From Manis javanica (Eukaryota > Chordata > Mammalia > Pholidota > Manidae): a stretch of 64,000 nucleotides of DNA. The position numbers and the translations under genes are program-made. Shown piece after piece: positions 1 through 12,264 of the stretch; within the stretch, counting starts at the first letter, position 1, and each line of letters opens with the position of its first letter. Under the pieces are notes generated by a model that made no database searches, was not told the DNA's origin, and saw nothing but the letters and a program-made list of their open reading frames with translations. The DNA lies in the NCBI RefSeq assembly GCF_040802235.1, contig NC_133166.1, forward strand, positions 124,001 through 188,000, given 5' to 3'.

Positions 1-575
1 ACCGCTATGCTGCCATTTGTAATCCACTTCTCTACTCATCAATCATGTCACCCACCCTCTGTGTTGGGATGGTGCTGGGATCCTATGTGGCTGGACTCTC
101 TGCTTCTTCATCCCAGCTGTATGTCATTCTTCAACTCCACTTTTGCGGACCTAATGTCATCCAGCACTTCTTCTGTGACATGCCCCAACTGTTAGTCCTG
201 TCCTGCTCTGACACTTTCTCTGCCAAGCTCCTACTTGCTATCTTAACAATGATCTTTGGGATAATAAATGCCCTTGTTGTCATGATATCCTACGTCTATA
301 TTGTCATCTCCATCATGAAGATCACTACAGCTAAAGGCAGGTCCAAGGCTTTCAACACCTGTGCTTCTCACCTGACAGCAGTTTCCTTCTTCTATATCTC
401 AAGTAGCTTTGTCTATTTGATGTCCATCTCTGGTGGGTCTTCTACTTTTGACAGATTCACATCAGTCTTCTACACAGTGGTGATTCCCATGTTGAATCCC
501 TTGATTTACAGTCTGAGGAACAAGGAAATCAAAGATGCCTTGAAGAGGTTGCAGAAGAAGGGAGGCCATTACTGA
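1..575 (+). CDS. OR5AN1-like: OR-1: OR5AN1-like olfactory receptor, 3' part
   Basis: Odorant-sensing class A GPCR of olfactory neuron cilia, cut by the window start. The open frame begins at base 3 with the R of the DRY motif at the end of TM3 and runs to TGA at 573-575, so about residues 123-312 of a 312-residue receptor are seen. Visible hallmarks are AAICNPLLYSSIMSP after DRY, the second extracellular loop cysteines around HFCGP and FFCDMP, KAFNTCASHLTAV in TM6, PMLNPLIYSLRNK in TM7 and the basic tail KDALKRLQKKGG. No stop or frameshift occurs in this part. It is closest in the window to OR-4, including the 3' flank. Whether the 5' half is intact cannot be seen. Confidence 0.93.
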   Translation, partial: RYAAICNPLLYSSIMSPTLCVGMVLGSYVAGLSASSSQLYVILQLHFCGPNVIQHFFCDMPQLLVLSCSDTFSAKLLLAILTMIFGIINALVVMISYVYIVISIMKITTAKGRSKAFNTCASHLTAVSFFYISSSFVYLMSISGGSSTFDRFTSVFYTVVIPMLNPLIYSLRNKEIKDALKRLQKKGGHY

Positions 576-2229
576 GTTCACTGATTCTGACATTTTTTAA
601 CATATTATTCCTTCAGAATCATCTTAACCCGCAATACTGAACATATGAATCAACCATTACAAATTTCACACTGCCTTCAGACACAGAAGGTTTTATTTGA
701 CATAAGTTATACACCAAAATGTACCAATACATGGTACAGATCCACACACACATAAGATTTTTAAGTCTTGGAGCTTCATTACTTTCAGTCTATACGAGGA
801 ATGGTCTCATTTTTTATTAATCCTTCCACGTGTATTTGTGAAACATCAAGGTTTAAAAACTTTTGGCCGCTTCTTGATTCTGAAACTGAACCCTGAGAAA
901 AACCTGGCACAGGCTCCAGGAGTGTAAAATCCCTGTCTGATAATTATTCTAATGGAACTACATGATGGTGATTAATGTTTTTTTCTGTGTCTGTTCCGAT
1001 TTGGAGTAAACAGAGATAGGGTTTGGGCATTAGGACAGAAAGAAAGCTATAAAATTGATCTGATTATGCCTCCTGGAAACAGCAGCCTCAGACAGCTAAT
1101 ATTTGTGTAAGGCCTCTTTCAGTGCTAACCATCTAATACATTTTTGTTCATATCCTCATGTCTACCAGCTCTAGTCTATGGAAGGAGGAAATTCCAACCA
1201 TATAATATCCCAACAGAATCATAAAGTTGCATAAACCAAAGGATGTGGACACTGCAGTGCCATTTACTTATGAGTCTAGTGATTTAGTTTCTGGCATTTA
1301 GTTTCCAGTGGGGGTCTTTGATTGAGATATTTTCAAATTCCATGTCACAGCCAATAGTTGTTTCTGAGAGTTTGCATTCAAACCTCTCTTTCTTTCCTGT
1401 ATTAAATTCAGAAAATTTACCTTGTTTTAAATAGTCAATGGTTCATCTTATCAAATATATTCTGATATGTCAGCACCGGTTCATGTTTGGTAAGGGGAGC
1501 CTTGTGTGAGAGTTCATTGTTATCACAGAGCTACTGAATATTCAATATTGCCAAAAAGAAGAATAAATAGGGTAAACTGGTATACATCTTCTCTTATTGT
1601 CCATGTTCTTCATTTTATGTTTTAATGTTTTATGTTTAAAGGGGGTGATATAATAGATGGCGTAGAATGGTTAGAGTTACTTTAATTCTGATATGTTCCT
1701 GAAGCCCTTAAATACCAAGGAAGAAAATAGACAGTAGGATAGGCAGGGTTCTCACCTCCGGCCGGGTTATATAAAGCTTCTGGTCTTCGTGGTCTGTTAA
1801 AAAGAATAACATATTTAATAGCACTGACTATTGATTTGCCTGATTGATATTAGACTTGAATAAGCTTATACGAAACAGATGTCATTACAATACATACTAT
1901 CTTTGGCATGTCATTTGCTCTTAATGTTGTTTTGGGTCTCAGTTTTGATGAGTGATATGAGTTATTTTATTTAATAAAGGAATACAAGTGAAGAAGTATT
2001 TGAAGGTTTTACCAAATCTTTCATGAGCTTCCACATGGGCAGAATTGAGAGAAGTGAAATTTTTGCACCACTGGGAAAGTATGTGAGGGCTTTCACCCAG
2101 CCATGGAGAGAATGCAGTGTGAATAAATCTGTAGGCCCATGCTCTCTGAAGAACTGCTTCTTAAAAATGTATAAAAATGTGTGACAAGTCTGTCTGTAAG
2201 GGTTCTTGAGGTCTTGCTCATGAGACAGA
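576..2229. other. 3' flank of OR-1, no gene
   Basis: AT-rich sequence without a supportable gene. It is paralogous to the flanks after OR-2 (15863), OR-3 (40916) and OR-4 (61641). The closest match is the OR-4 flank: the stretch with ccggccgggttatataaag at about 1760 recurs at about 62813. It may hold OR 3' untranslated sequence, but I could not place a polyadenylation site. Confidence 0.6.
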
Positions 2230-3255
2230 ACTCTGTGAGGTTTATAGTAGCATATGGAATATAATTACTATGCAGAGCATTAGATCTCCAGATTTATTTG
2301 TCTTTGAGTTCAAGTGTGTATTCTTTAATAGCATCTCCTCAATTCTCTTGTTCTCAAGCTGCTTGTAACCTCCATTTTATTCTCTACGTCTGTGATTATG
2401 ACTTTTAAGATTCCACATATTAATGATATTGTACATTAGACACATTATTCTCTGGCTTATCTCACCTGGCATAATGATCCCAAATTCCATCCATGTTGTC
2501 AGAGATTATAGGATTTCCTTACTCTCATAGCCCTATAATATTCCACTGTTTGTATCTGCTGTGTCTTCTTCACCCATCATCCACTGACAGGCACTTTAGT
2601 TTTTTCTGCATCATGGCTCTCGTGAATAATGCTCAGTAAGCATGTGGGTGTGGATATCTTTTAGTATCCTGTTTTTATTTCCACTATATATATAGACCAA
2701 AGCAGAATTGCTCTGTCATAAGGCATTCCCATTGCTGCCCTTTGAGTAACCTCCATACTACTTTTAATACTGGCTAAAAGAATTGAAATTCCCGAAAGGA
2801 GTATATAAGGGCTTATTTTCTACACGTCCTCACCAACGCATGCTAACCCTTGTCTTCTTGATGATGCCATTCTGAAGGTGTGAGGTGGGTTTCATTTTGG
2901 TTTTTTGCATTTCCCACGTTGTTTGTGTTGTTCAGCACATTTGTTATATATGGCTTTTACTATCTTGAAGTATGTTCCTTTATTATCCAATTTTTTGATT
3001 GATTTAATAATGAAAGTGTTGTATTCTGTTAATAATTTGTCAACTGCTTTTCAGATGATCGTATGATATTTGTCTTTCTATTAATGCAGTGTATCAAAGT
3101 TATTCATTTTTATATATTGAACCATGCTTGCATCTCAGGAATAAATTATTCTTGATCATGTTGTATGATATTTTTGATGTGTTGTTGAAATACATTTATT
3201 AATATTTTGTTAAGAGTTTTTGCATCTACACCATCAGAGCCATTGGTGTGTAGTT
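2230..3255 (-). mobile_element. Old L1 (L1M-type) fragment, minus strand
   Basis: The plus strand reads as antisense L1 3' UTR followed by the antisense C-terminal end of ORF2 (the cataatgatcccaaattcc and aatattccactg motifs). It is orthologous by position to 18096-19300, 42590-44960 and 63320-64000. Against the 42.6 kb copy it lacks about 1.4 kb at position 2940 and about 0.6 kb at 3255, both internal deletions. No intact frame remains. Confidence 0.85.
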
Positions 3256-6200
3256 CTGAGTTCTCCCAGCTTCTCTTTGAGTAGTAAAGAAGTTGGACCC
3301 AATAGCCAGTGTCCCAACTTTCAAGAGTCTGAGGGATGAAACCCAAAAACATCGAGTTCTGAAATCCAACTGGACTTAAATCCAGGAGACCCACAGATTG
3401 GAGCATAGCGACATTTCTCCCCGATTTTCTCCCAGGTCTTAGTAAAGGGACAGCATTCAGAAACATCCAACTTCCAGCATCTCAATGGAAAAGATCTATT
3501 TGCTTATTGTAAAAGCTGCAGACCATGTGTGAGGCTTCTAATTTAACACACACCTACAGACAGATTGCCAGCCCTGCTGGAGACCAGGGAGGTCTGCAAG
3601 TGTCATCTTCACATTTTCATACTTTCCCACTCCAGGTCACCAGTCTCTCCTGGGAAGGAGCCTGTGCACACACCTGGTGCCCAAGTTTTTGTGATTGTTG
3701 CTCAGAGGTACATCCCATGTCAGCCTGGCCCTGTTGGTCATTAGCACTTCCACAAGAGTCCCAGGGATTGCAGCCCACAAGAAAATAGTTCTTAACTGAT
3801 TATCATCCCCAGGACTAGTGCAGAGGATATAGAAAGAAACACCCAAGTCTAGTATTTCTCCAAAATAAATCTATTTCTGTTCCTTCAAAATGCTTCCTGA
3901 GTGTCTGGTACCAGTCACCCTGCATCTAGTTCTTGAAAGAGATCCTCCATTTCAGGTCACTAACAGTTCTTCTTATGCCATGAACTTCAAGAAGCTACTG
4001 GGAAGAACAAAGGTTCCTGGGAAACCACAAAGGACTGAGAGATAACTATGAGGTAGGGCCTGGATGGATGATAACTTACATCTACACAAGATAGCATTTG
4101 TGGACTACAGGAGGTGGCTCTTTTATTTATTTATGGAACCCAACACAGAGAGTTAAGAAAAATGAAGAAACAGAGCAAACAAACAACGAAAAAAAAGAAG
4201 ATAAAACTCTAGAAATAGACTTTACTGAAATAGGGAGAAGTGACTGTCCTGATAACCAGTTCACTTATGAAGATAAAGGTATTCCCCAAGGTTAGGAAAA
4301 TAATGTATGAACAAAATGAGAATTTCAGCAAAGAGTTGCAAAATAAAAGAAATAGAATCACATAGATGCATAGTAAACTGAAAAATTCAAAATAGATTCA
4401 ATAGCTTATTGGATGAAGTAGAAAAATACTCAATGAAATTGAAGCTAGGTCAATGCAGTTCATCCTTGTAGAAGAGCAAAAGAATAAAGAATGGAAAAAG
4501 TGAAGATAGCTTAAGGGACTTGTGGGACACCATCAAACAAACACATCAATATTTGCATTCTAGAAGTCTCAGAGGGGAAGAGAAAGTGAAATGTGTGAAA
4601 GCTTATTTCAAGAACTAATGGTTGAAAATATCCCTGACCTGGGGAAAAAACAGACATCCAGATCTAGGAATCTCAGAGTACTCAAAATAATGTAAATTCC
4701 AAAAACAACCAAACCAAAATGTATTATAAATAAAACATAAAAATATTAAAACAAGGAATCTTAAAACAGAAAGAGAAAAACAACCTGTTATGTACAAGAG
4801 TACCTGTGGAAGACTATCAGTAAATTTTCCAGCAGAAATTTTGCAGGCCTAGGAGAGAATAGTACAATATATTCAATGTGTTGAGAAATATGCCATCCTA
4901 GAACAGTCTACAGGATAAGCTGTCCTTCACAGTTGAAGGAGAGATAGAGAGTTTTCCAGACAATGAACCCTAAAGATTTCATTAACAGTCTATTTATTGG
5001 TTTTGCAAGAGATTCTAAATGAACTTCTTCACGTAGAAATGAAAACTTGCCAGTGATTAATATGAACCATATGAAAATGTAACTATCACTGGAAAGGTAA
5101 AACTAGTTATGTTCAGATACACTAATGTCATTGTAGTGGTATGTACCTTATAAATCCAGTATGAAGAGTGAAAGACAAAATTAAGACACAACTATAAGCA
5201 CAAAAGTTTGTTACTGGATAGACATGATAAAAAAAGATGTAAGTTTTTGCATCAAAAAGATAAAATGTGGAGTCAGAAGGGTAACACTGTAGTTTTAGTG
5301 TGTGTTAGAGCTTAAGTTGTTTGCAGCTTCTAATTGACTGTTATAACTATAACAGATGTTTTATATAAGCCTCATCATAACAAAGAGCCAAAACCTCTAG
5401 GAAATACACAAAGAGAAAAGAATTTAAGCATACCAGTACAGAAAATCATTAAATCACTGAGGAAGAGAGCAAAAAGAGAAGAAAAGAATGGAAGGATCAC
5501 AAAACAGCCAGAAATCAATGAGCAAAGTGATAAGGGTAAGTCCACACCTCTCAATAATACTTTACATGTACCAGGACTTTCTCCAGTGAAACACATTGAA
5601 TGTCTGAATATATGAAAAAACAAAACCCAACTCTGTGCTGCTTAACAAAGACTCATTACAGCCTTTGAGGCACAGATAGATGGGAGGCGAAGGGATAAGC
5701 AAAGAAACTGCATGTAAATGGAGAACAAAGAGAGAGGAGATAGCTATAGTTACAACAGAAAGGACAGACTTCTAGGCAGAGACTGAGAAGAGACAAGAAG
5801 GGTATAATATAATAATAATAAAGTGGTCCATCCAGCAGGAGGATATAGCATTTGTCAGTATTTATGTCCCCTATAGAGGAGCACTTAAATAAAGAAGACA
5901 GATATTAACAGAGATGAAGGGAGAGCTAGACAGCAATACAATAAGAGCAGAGAGCTTCATCACCCCACTTTCAACAATAGATCGATCATCCAGATGGACT
6001 GCCAGCAATGGAACTTTGGAGTTAAGCCACATGTTAGGACAGATGGACTTACAGATATTTACAAGCATTTCATCTAAAGGAGGCAGCATAGACATTGTTC
6101 TAGAGTGATTTGGAAGCTTCTCCAGGATAGACCATATGTTAGGCCACAAAACAGACCTTGATATATTTAAGAAGATTGAGATCCTATCAAGTATCCTTTC

Positions 6201-7155
6201 CAACCACAATGGTAAGAATTCAAGTAGAAAAAAAAGCTGAAAGATTCATAATATGAGGTGATTTAACAATATGCTATTGCACATCAGGGGGTCATAGAAG
6301 TCATCAAAAGAGACAGAAAGTAATGTCCTAGTTGAATGAAACAGAAATATAACATACCAAAGTTTACGGAATGCAGCAAAGCCATTCTAGATGGGAAGTT
6401 CATAATGATGAATACCTCCATTAAGAAGGAAAGTCATTAAAACAACCTAAGATTATAATGTATGTAACTAGAACTAAGTAGTAGAAGGAAGGAAATAACA
6501 AAGATCAGAGTAGAAGTACATATAATCAAACTGAAGGATAGTAGGAAACATTAATGAAACTAAGCACTACCTTTTTAAACTGATAAACAAAACAGGCAAA
6601 CATTTAACTATACTCATCAACAGAAAAAAATACAGGACTGAAATACATAAATTTATAAATGAACGAAAAGACATTCAAAGTGATACCACAGAAATACAAA
6701 GCACAATAAGAGACTACCAGGAACAATTATAAACCAACAAACAGGTCCAGCTAGAAGAAATGGACAAATGGTAGAAACACAGAGTTCACCAAGACTGAAT
6801 CATGAGGAAATAAAAAACCTCAACAAACCAATTAGCAAGAAGATTGAATCAGTCATCAAAAACTTCCTACCAGAATTTCAGAACCAAATGGCTTCACTGG
6901 TGGAGTCTATGAAACATTTAAAGAAGAATTATTGAGAATCCTTCTCAAATTCTCCCAAAAAGTAGAAGAGGATGTAACACTTCTATACCCTTTTTATGAG
7001 GGCAGCATTTAAATGATACCAAAAATGGACATGGACACTAATATAAAGGAAAGAAAAGTTCAATATCTGAATGAATATAGGTGCAAAAGTCCTCATAAAA
7101 ATATTGGCAAACTGAATTCAACAATTCTTTTCAAAGGTCATACACCATGACGGAA
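3256..7155 (+). mobile_element. Old L1 relic, plus strand (5' UTR to early RT)
   Basis: Degenerate L1 read on the plus strand. About 3256-4130 looks like an L1M 5' UTR. About 4130-5620 holds ORF1-like lysine- and glutamate-rich frames. Around 5850-6210 lies an endonuclease relic with ELDSNT and PLSTIDRSSR in frame. About 6900-7150 resembles the start of reverse transcriptase. Many stops are present. It is paralogous to 45230-48950 in the OR-3/OR-4 interval. The element ends at about 7155, against antisense L1M 3' UTR. Confidence 0.75.
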
Positions 7156-7354
7156 TACAGTACATTGCAACCCATGACTTATTTATAACTAAAAGTTTAT
7201 ACTTTTTGACTCCATTCAAATGAGCACCATTAAAAAAAATGAACCAGGCAATAATTGTAGGAATGATGTTTTATTGATATATTAACTGAGGGATTAGCAA
7301 TACAGCATTAATATATTGGAAAGAATTCCAATTCAGAATGCCAAAATCATATCT

Positions 7355-7565
7355 ACTATTAATAGGAGGCATGCTGTGTGTGACACATTGCAATAAGTGC
7401 TGTGTAATCATTATCTAACTTGATTATTTCTATGAAGAGCAGTAATGCAGTAGCCACTACTATCAGCTCTACTTTATAGGTGCCAGTAGTGAGGCGGGGA
7501 GAGGTTAATTTGCTCAAGGTCACAAACCAGCAAGTGGAAAGCCAGAATTCCACCCACCTTGTCTG
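7355..7565 (-). repeat. MIR SINE fragment
   Basis: Old tRNA-derived MIR in the orientation that reads through the declining core and the gaggttaatttgctcaaggt motif. The same fragment lies at 49128-49345. In blocks B and C it is truncated near 29430 and 36590. Confidence 0.7.
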
Positions 7566-7629
7566 ATACCAGTGTTCATATTGGAACCATCAAAAGTCAC
7601 ATTTCTGTCATGAATTAATTTTATTGTAT

Positions 7630-7725
7630 CCCTTATTGCCTCAGTTTCCTCACTTATGCTTAGAAAATAAGGCCATGTCTGCCCTACAGGTTTGCTGTGA
7701 TGATTAATTAAGATCAGGTACTGGA
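7630..7725 (+). repeat. MIR SINE fragment
   Basis: Matches the MIR core in sense: a cctcagtttcctcact motif followed by a gatgattaattaag-like end. A paralogous copy lies at about 49395-49490. Confidence 0.65.
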
Positions 7726-7730
7726 AAAAA

Positions 7731-7791
<61 letters not shown>
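7731..7791 (+). repeat. (TG)n microsatellite
   Basis: About 30 TG units, pure except for one cg near the start. The paralogous site at about 49502-49540 is short and interrupted, so the pure run expanded after the block duplicated. Confidence 0.98.
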
Positions 7792-7794
<3 letters not shown>

Positions 7795-7844
7795 GGGGGT
7801 GCTTTATAAACAGTGAGGTACCCACAGATCTACTTTACTGTTCT

Positions 7845-7990
7845 GAAGCTGTTTTACCAGCTCGCTGGCTGTGTCACGATCGTGGGATATTTCATCTCCT
7901 CTTGCTTCAGGTTCCCCATCTGGAAACTTAAGGTATCAAACTAGATGATCCCTAGATACACAGCAGGTCTACTGACCCCACATTCGTTAA
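7845..7990 (+). repeat. MIR/MIR3-like SINE fragment
   Basis: Has the cagctcgctggctgtgtcac, ccccatctggaaa and ctagatgatccctag motifs typical of an old tRNA-derived SINE tail. Paralogous copies lie near 29590, 36750 and 49600. Confidence 0.6.
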
Positions 7991-8349
7991 AACAAAATCT
8001 ACCATCATGAGATCATGAGAGGACCACGGGGAACTGGGTGATTATATCAGAAGGCACGGGGCAAATTGGAGCATGAGATTAGCTGGGACAAAACTGCCCT
8101 GACAACTATGTCTCCAGAGAGCAAGTACCTGGGGGCTTTTCTCCCTCTAACTGTCTTTTTTCCTGGCACCTGAACAACACATTTAAGAGGACCCTCGGGT
8201 GTGGGCATCTCTCTCGCTGTGAGTGGACAACCAGTTTATAGACTAAAGCTCCTGTCTTGGAGTGTAATAGGGCTCACTGAGAAACCCCTTTTGGAAAAGA
8301 CATAAGCACTTTCAACCTTTGGTGAGAACTGTGTGTTCCTGAGGGATCT

Positions 8350-8364
8350 GGGTCAAGGTGAGAG
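8350..8364 (+). promoter_or_regulatory. Candidate splice donor of an OR 5' noncoding exon
   Basis: Strong donor sequence gtcaag|gtgagag with GT at 8358. The same site is kept at 30086, 37249 and 50108. OR genes usually have a noncoding first exon spliced to an acceptor just before the coding exon, and such an acceptor is present before OR-2. The use of this donor is inferred, since all four copies are paralogous DNA and could be alike without function. Confidence 0.35.
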
Positions 8365-10171
8365 GGTGAGATTAGAGGGCTCAGTGGATTCCGTGCTGTC
8401 TTGATAGCCGTGGGATCCTCCCGGTAGGACTGTGCGGACGAGGTTTGTGGTCCTCAGTGTCCCCGTTCCTCAGTCTCCCTCCCCCTCTCCCCCACACCCT
8501 CCACTTAGGGCTCTTCCTGGGGTTTTCTCCTTATCCATGTGGTCTGTCCTTCAGTGAAAAGATTAATAACCTCTTACCTAACATTTCAGCTGTTACTCTG
8601 GGGTGAGAGGCAGGGGTTGAGCTCTAGGTCTTCAGTTTCTTAAGGACGTGATCTTGAACTCTCTTGTCTCTGTTTTTTCACCTGTTAACTGGGATAATAG
8701 GATTATTTGGAATATAATAGGCAATACCTCTAAATGCTAACAAATTTTAGAAGTTAGTAAATGAGGACTTAATAAAAATTAATAATTTACTAAATTATAG
8801 GGGGATATCCTAAGTTTAAATATGTTTGTTTCCTAACTTTATCCATCCCAAAGACCCTTTTAATATGATTTTTCCTTTGAGGGTACTGCTTTTATAATAA
8901 TGAAAACTTTATTGCCATTTAAATTTTAGCTTTGATACATAATTTCTGAGTAGGGAAAGACAAGTTAGTTACTACATAATGATATGACAGAGTATTCTGG
9001 TATAATTTCATTTCTTTGAAATATTGCAAATAGTTCTCTGTTGTCACCTTTGAGGAGCCTGATATGAAGGCAGTGGCTGGTTGACACAGTCTCAGAGACG
9101 CCCCACTGAGCACAGGTAGTGGTGCCCTCTTTCACCTTCTTTTCCTTGTATTTTCCCCATTCAGCGACATCCCGTCTTTCTTAACCCCACAGTATACTCC
9201 CCACAACCTTGTAAACTATGTCCTAAAGAGAGAAGGCTGGAAAAGTTTTGTATTAACTCTATCCACATAGTAAAATCTCCAGCATATGTACATCAGTCAT
9301 CTTTTCTATTCCAACTTTTCATGAGTTAGTGAACACATGGAAAAAATTAATCGAATAGAGTGATTATATTTAGAATGTTTCCCCCCTGTTTTTGGCTTAC
9401 CAGATATTAAACTATATGTTTTCAGGGTCAGTTTTATCATAAAGAAGTAAAACAACCCACCGCTCCTCACTCTTTTTGGGTCCCTGATGGGTTAGACAGA
9501 ATGCATTTAGTTGTGGCTGCCTCTGTTCCTGGAATGTAATAAAGTGAGGAATTTTAGTGCAACCTCTTCATCACAGCTTGAGTTATTTTCACAGATTTGA
9601 TCTATTATGTTAGTATTTTTGGAGATGGTATGTGTGGCAGTCCATGTTTCCAAAACATTTTCATTGAAACGAACTCCTCTTGGATAAAACATTTGAGAAA
9701 TGACATGGCAGCACTCTATTCAAAGAGTAGCAGAAAGATTTCCAAGTCCATATAAACACAGTTGAGATGACGCAAAGCAGGATATTTTTACTTCCACATC
9801 CAAAACAGCTACAATGAATAATTTATTAGTATAATCAATATGTATTTACTGTTAAATGCAATTACTAATGTGTTACTATAGCCAGATTCTTGTTAAATAT
9901 ACCAGCTCCACTAGGCCATGTACTGTACCTCATCAGTATTATCATTTCAGCTGCATTGGGTGGTGGTGGAACATAAAAAGTAGCATTAGGAGTTGATAAT
10001 CCATCTGAGTGGGAGATAATGGAGCAATACACGATGAAAACAAAGATGATCATTCATCAACAATATTCTTGTGTTAGAGAACATCTGTTTCAGTAATAAT
10101 TATATGAAGAGTCCCTGATGCTTCAGTATTAGCTCTGCCTTATTTTTCTTTCACAGAGAGGAAAGACTGTG

Positions 10172-10345
10172 GGAATGATAATTGCTAACATTTATTTAGG
10201 TCTTACTGTTTTAAACCCTTTATGCTCTTCAATCCTTGCAGCAACCCCATGAGGTGGTAAGCACTATAGCCCCGTGTATACATGAGGCCACTGGAGCACA
10301 GAGCGGGTAATAACTGGCTAAGAGTCCTATGCCAGGAAATAAAAG
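10172..10345 (-). repeat. MIR SINE
   Basis: Recognisable by gctaacatttatttagg, the aaccccatgaggtggtaag segment and the ctggagcacagagcgggtaa end. A paralogous copy is at about 51947-52115. Confidence 0.8.
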
Positions 10346-10709
10346 TCAGGAAAGTCTGAAGTCTTCCCTCTCATTCTTTCTCCATCATTTTCCCGCTCTC
10401 TCACTCTCCTTCTGTCTCTCTGTGCTAACGATTAAGGATTATGGATTTGTGTATCTTAATAGATTTTCTAACTATAAATGTAGGAGTTGAAGAAAATTGA
10501 AAATACAAGTATAAAGAATACCAAAATCATACCACTCATTATTTTGGTATTTGTAATTGGTTCATGGGTGTGTGTGTGTGTGTTAGAGAGAGATTATGTA
10601 AAGCGTTTTTTTTCTTCTAGTGAGGTGGAAGTATTTTGTGCAATCATCAGCAATATATGACAATGTGTATCCTTCATTAAGTTATGCTTTTTATATAAAA
10701 GACATTACT

Positions 10710-10724
10710 ACATTGTCTTTTTTT
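10710..10724. repeat. Target-site duplication, left copy
   Basis: acattgtcttttttt, repeated exactly at 12720-12734 around the composite insertion. The uninterrupted target survives near 52550 as acattgtctattttat. Confidence 0.85.
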
Positions 10725-11650
10725 TGAGAGGGCATCTCTCATATTTATTGATCAAATGGTTGTTAACAACAATAAAATTCCGTATAGAGGACTCAATGCT
10801 CAATGTACAATCATTAATCCACCCCAAGCATAATTCTCGTCAGTCTCCAATCTTTTGAAGCATAATGAACAAGTTCTTACATGGTGAACAAGTTCTTACA
10901 TAGTGAGTAAGTTCTTAACATGGTGAACAGTACAAGGGCAGTCATCACAGAAACTTTCGGTTTTGATAACATATTATGAACTATAAACAATCAGGTCAAA
11001 TATGAATATTCGTTTGATTTTTATACTTGATTTATATGTGAATCCCACATTTCTCACTTAATATTATTATTATTATTATTAATTTTTAATAAAATGCTGA
11101 AGTAGTAGGTAGATGCAAGATAAAGGTAGAAAACATAGTTTAGTGCTGTAAGAGAGCAAATGTAGATGATCAGGTGGGTGCCTGTAGACTAAGTGTTAAT
11201 CCAAGCTAGACAAGGGCAATAAAACATCCATGGATGCAGAAGATTTCTCTTAAAACAGGGGGGTGAGGTTCTAAGCCTCACCTCTGTTGATCCCCAATTT
11301 CTCACCTGATGGCTCCCCTACGACTGTGCCTGTCTTTGGTTGTTCCTCCCTTGAAGAATCTTACCCGTCTCTGGCTAACCAGTCATCTTCCAGGGCCATA
11401 CAGGGTAATGTAAAGTTGGTAAGTGAGAGAGAAGCCTTATTGTTTGAAAAGGTTAGCTTTCTACTTCTTTGCATATTGATGCCCTGTGGCTTCTATGCCC
11501 AGCATTTGTCTTGAGGTATCTTTACCACTTGGAGGAATTATGATTCTCGGTATACTCGATATGAGGCACGAATTCTATTTAAGGTTGTAATTAGGAAGGA
11601 AGAAGAAAAGCTATGGAAGTAGCAGATGGAAGATAACATGGGAAGATTGA

Positions 11651-12150
11651 TTATTTCTTTGACATATCTTCTTGTAGAGTAACTTCAGCATGTATAGGTT
11701 TTAAACTACTAATTAAATTGTGTACACACTTTAACTTAATAAGAATACAGTTACATAACCAAAGCAGACCTATAATTACCAGCCACCACCAGTGAAACCA
11801 AGAAAACCAGTTAGGCACCTTAGGCATTTGTGAAAACTTATCTATGATATGGTGGATATTGTCCAGCTGAACTTGAACAGTCTGAGAGAAATCAGACAAA
11901 TTAAAACAACCCATTCCTGGGGACTGTTCACATCCCATATGTTCTTTTAACAGTAGATAGTCTGTAGTTGTAAGGTTTTGGAGCGCTACAACTTGCACTT
12001 CTCCTAATTCTTGGTTGAGTTCCAACAGTATATATTCAGTCAAATTTGTTGTTTTACTGTATGCACAGGCCAGCTTAGATATCTCCTTCTTCATTCCCAT
12101 GGCAAGTCCAGGAACCGGTGGGATGAATGCAGCTACAACTGCAGCATCAC
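11651..12150 (-). pseudogene. Retroviral env transmembrane (TM) subunit remnant
   Basis: Open frame of 149 codons from an internal ATG at 12100. The same frame is open upstream to about 12150 through a hydrophobic, fusion-peptide-like stretch. Next come a heptad-rich region (residues 20-50), the motif GCEQSPGMGCFNLSD and a membrane span at residues 104-122 next to a tryptophan-rich segment. This is the layout of an alpharetrovirus-like or gamma-type TM with a disulfide loop. The usual CX6CC has its first paired cysteine replaced by glycine (C57, C65). There is no signal peptide, surface subunit or furin region, so it is not a working envelope. An open frame this long in an old insertion may be chance or recent arrival. 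Confidence 0.7.
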
Positions 12151-12246
12151 CTGGATCTTTGTTGAGGTTTCTTGATGATCATCTTCCGGTATGACTCTTC
12201 CAGAGAGTGCTGATGCTGGAAGTTCTTCTTCATATCGTATCTTAGT

Positions 12247-12264
12247 TCATTTTCTGGGTCGCCA
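12247..12264 (-). other. Primer-binding-site-like sequence
   Basis: On the minus strand, TGGCGACCCAGAAAATGA directly follows aatt. It starts with TGG, as retroviral tRNA primer sites do, and sits between a U5-like stretch and a leader. The tRNA is not identified. Confidence 0.4.

Larger units (their letters stand above)
7156..10709 (+). other. Upstream block A, first part (5' region of OR-2)
   Basis: Non-coding block shared by four places: here, 29185-31528, 36364-38715 and 48955-52550. It starts with a short antisense L1M 3' UTR remnant, continues with MIR fragments and a GC-richer stretch (about 7985-8580) that ends near a strong splice-donor-like site, then AT-rich sequence. No gene is supportable; short open frames on both strands are not conserved between the copies. 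Confidence 0.65.

Noticed and set aside
3525-3788. 87-codon frame in the old plus-strand L1
   Set aside because: It is not conserved in the paralogue near 45600 and sits in L1 5' UTR-like sequence.
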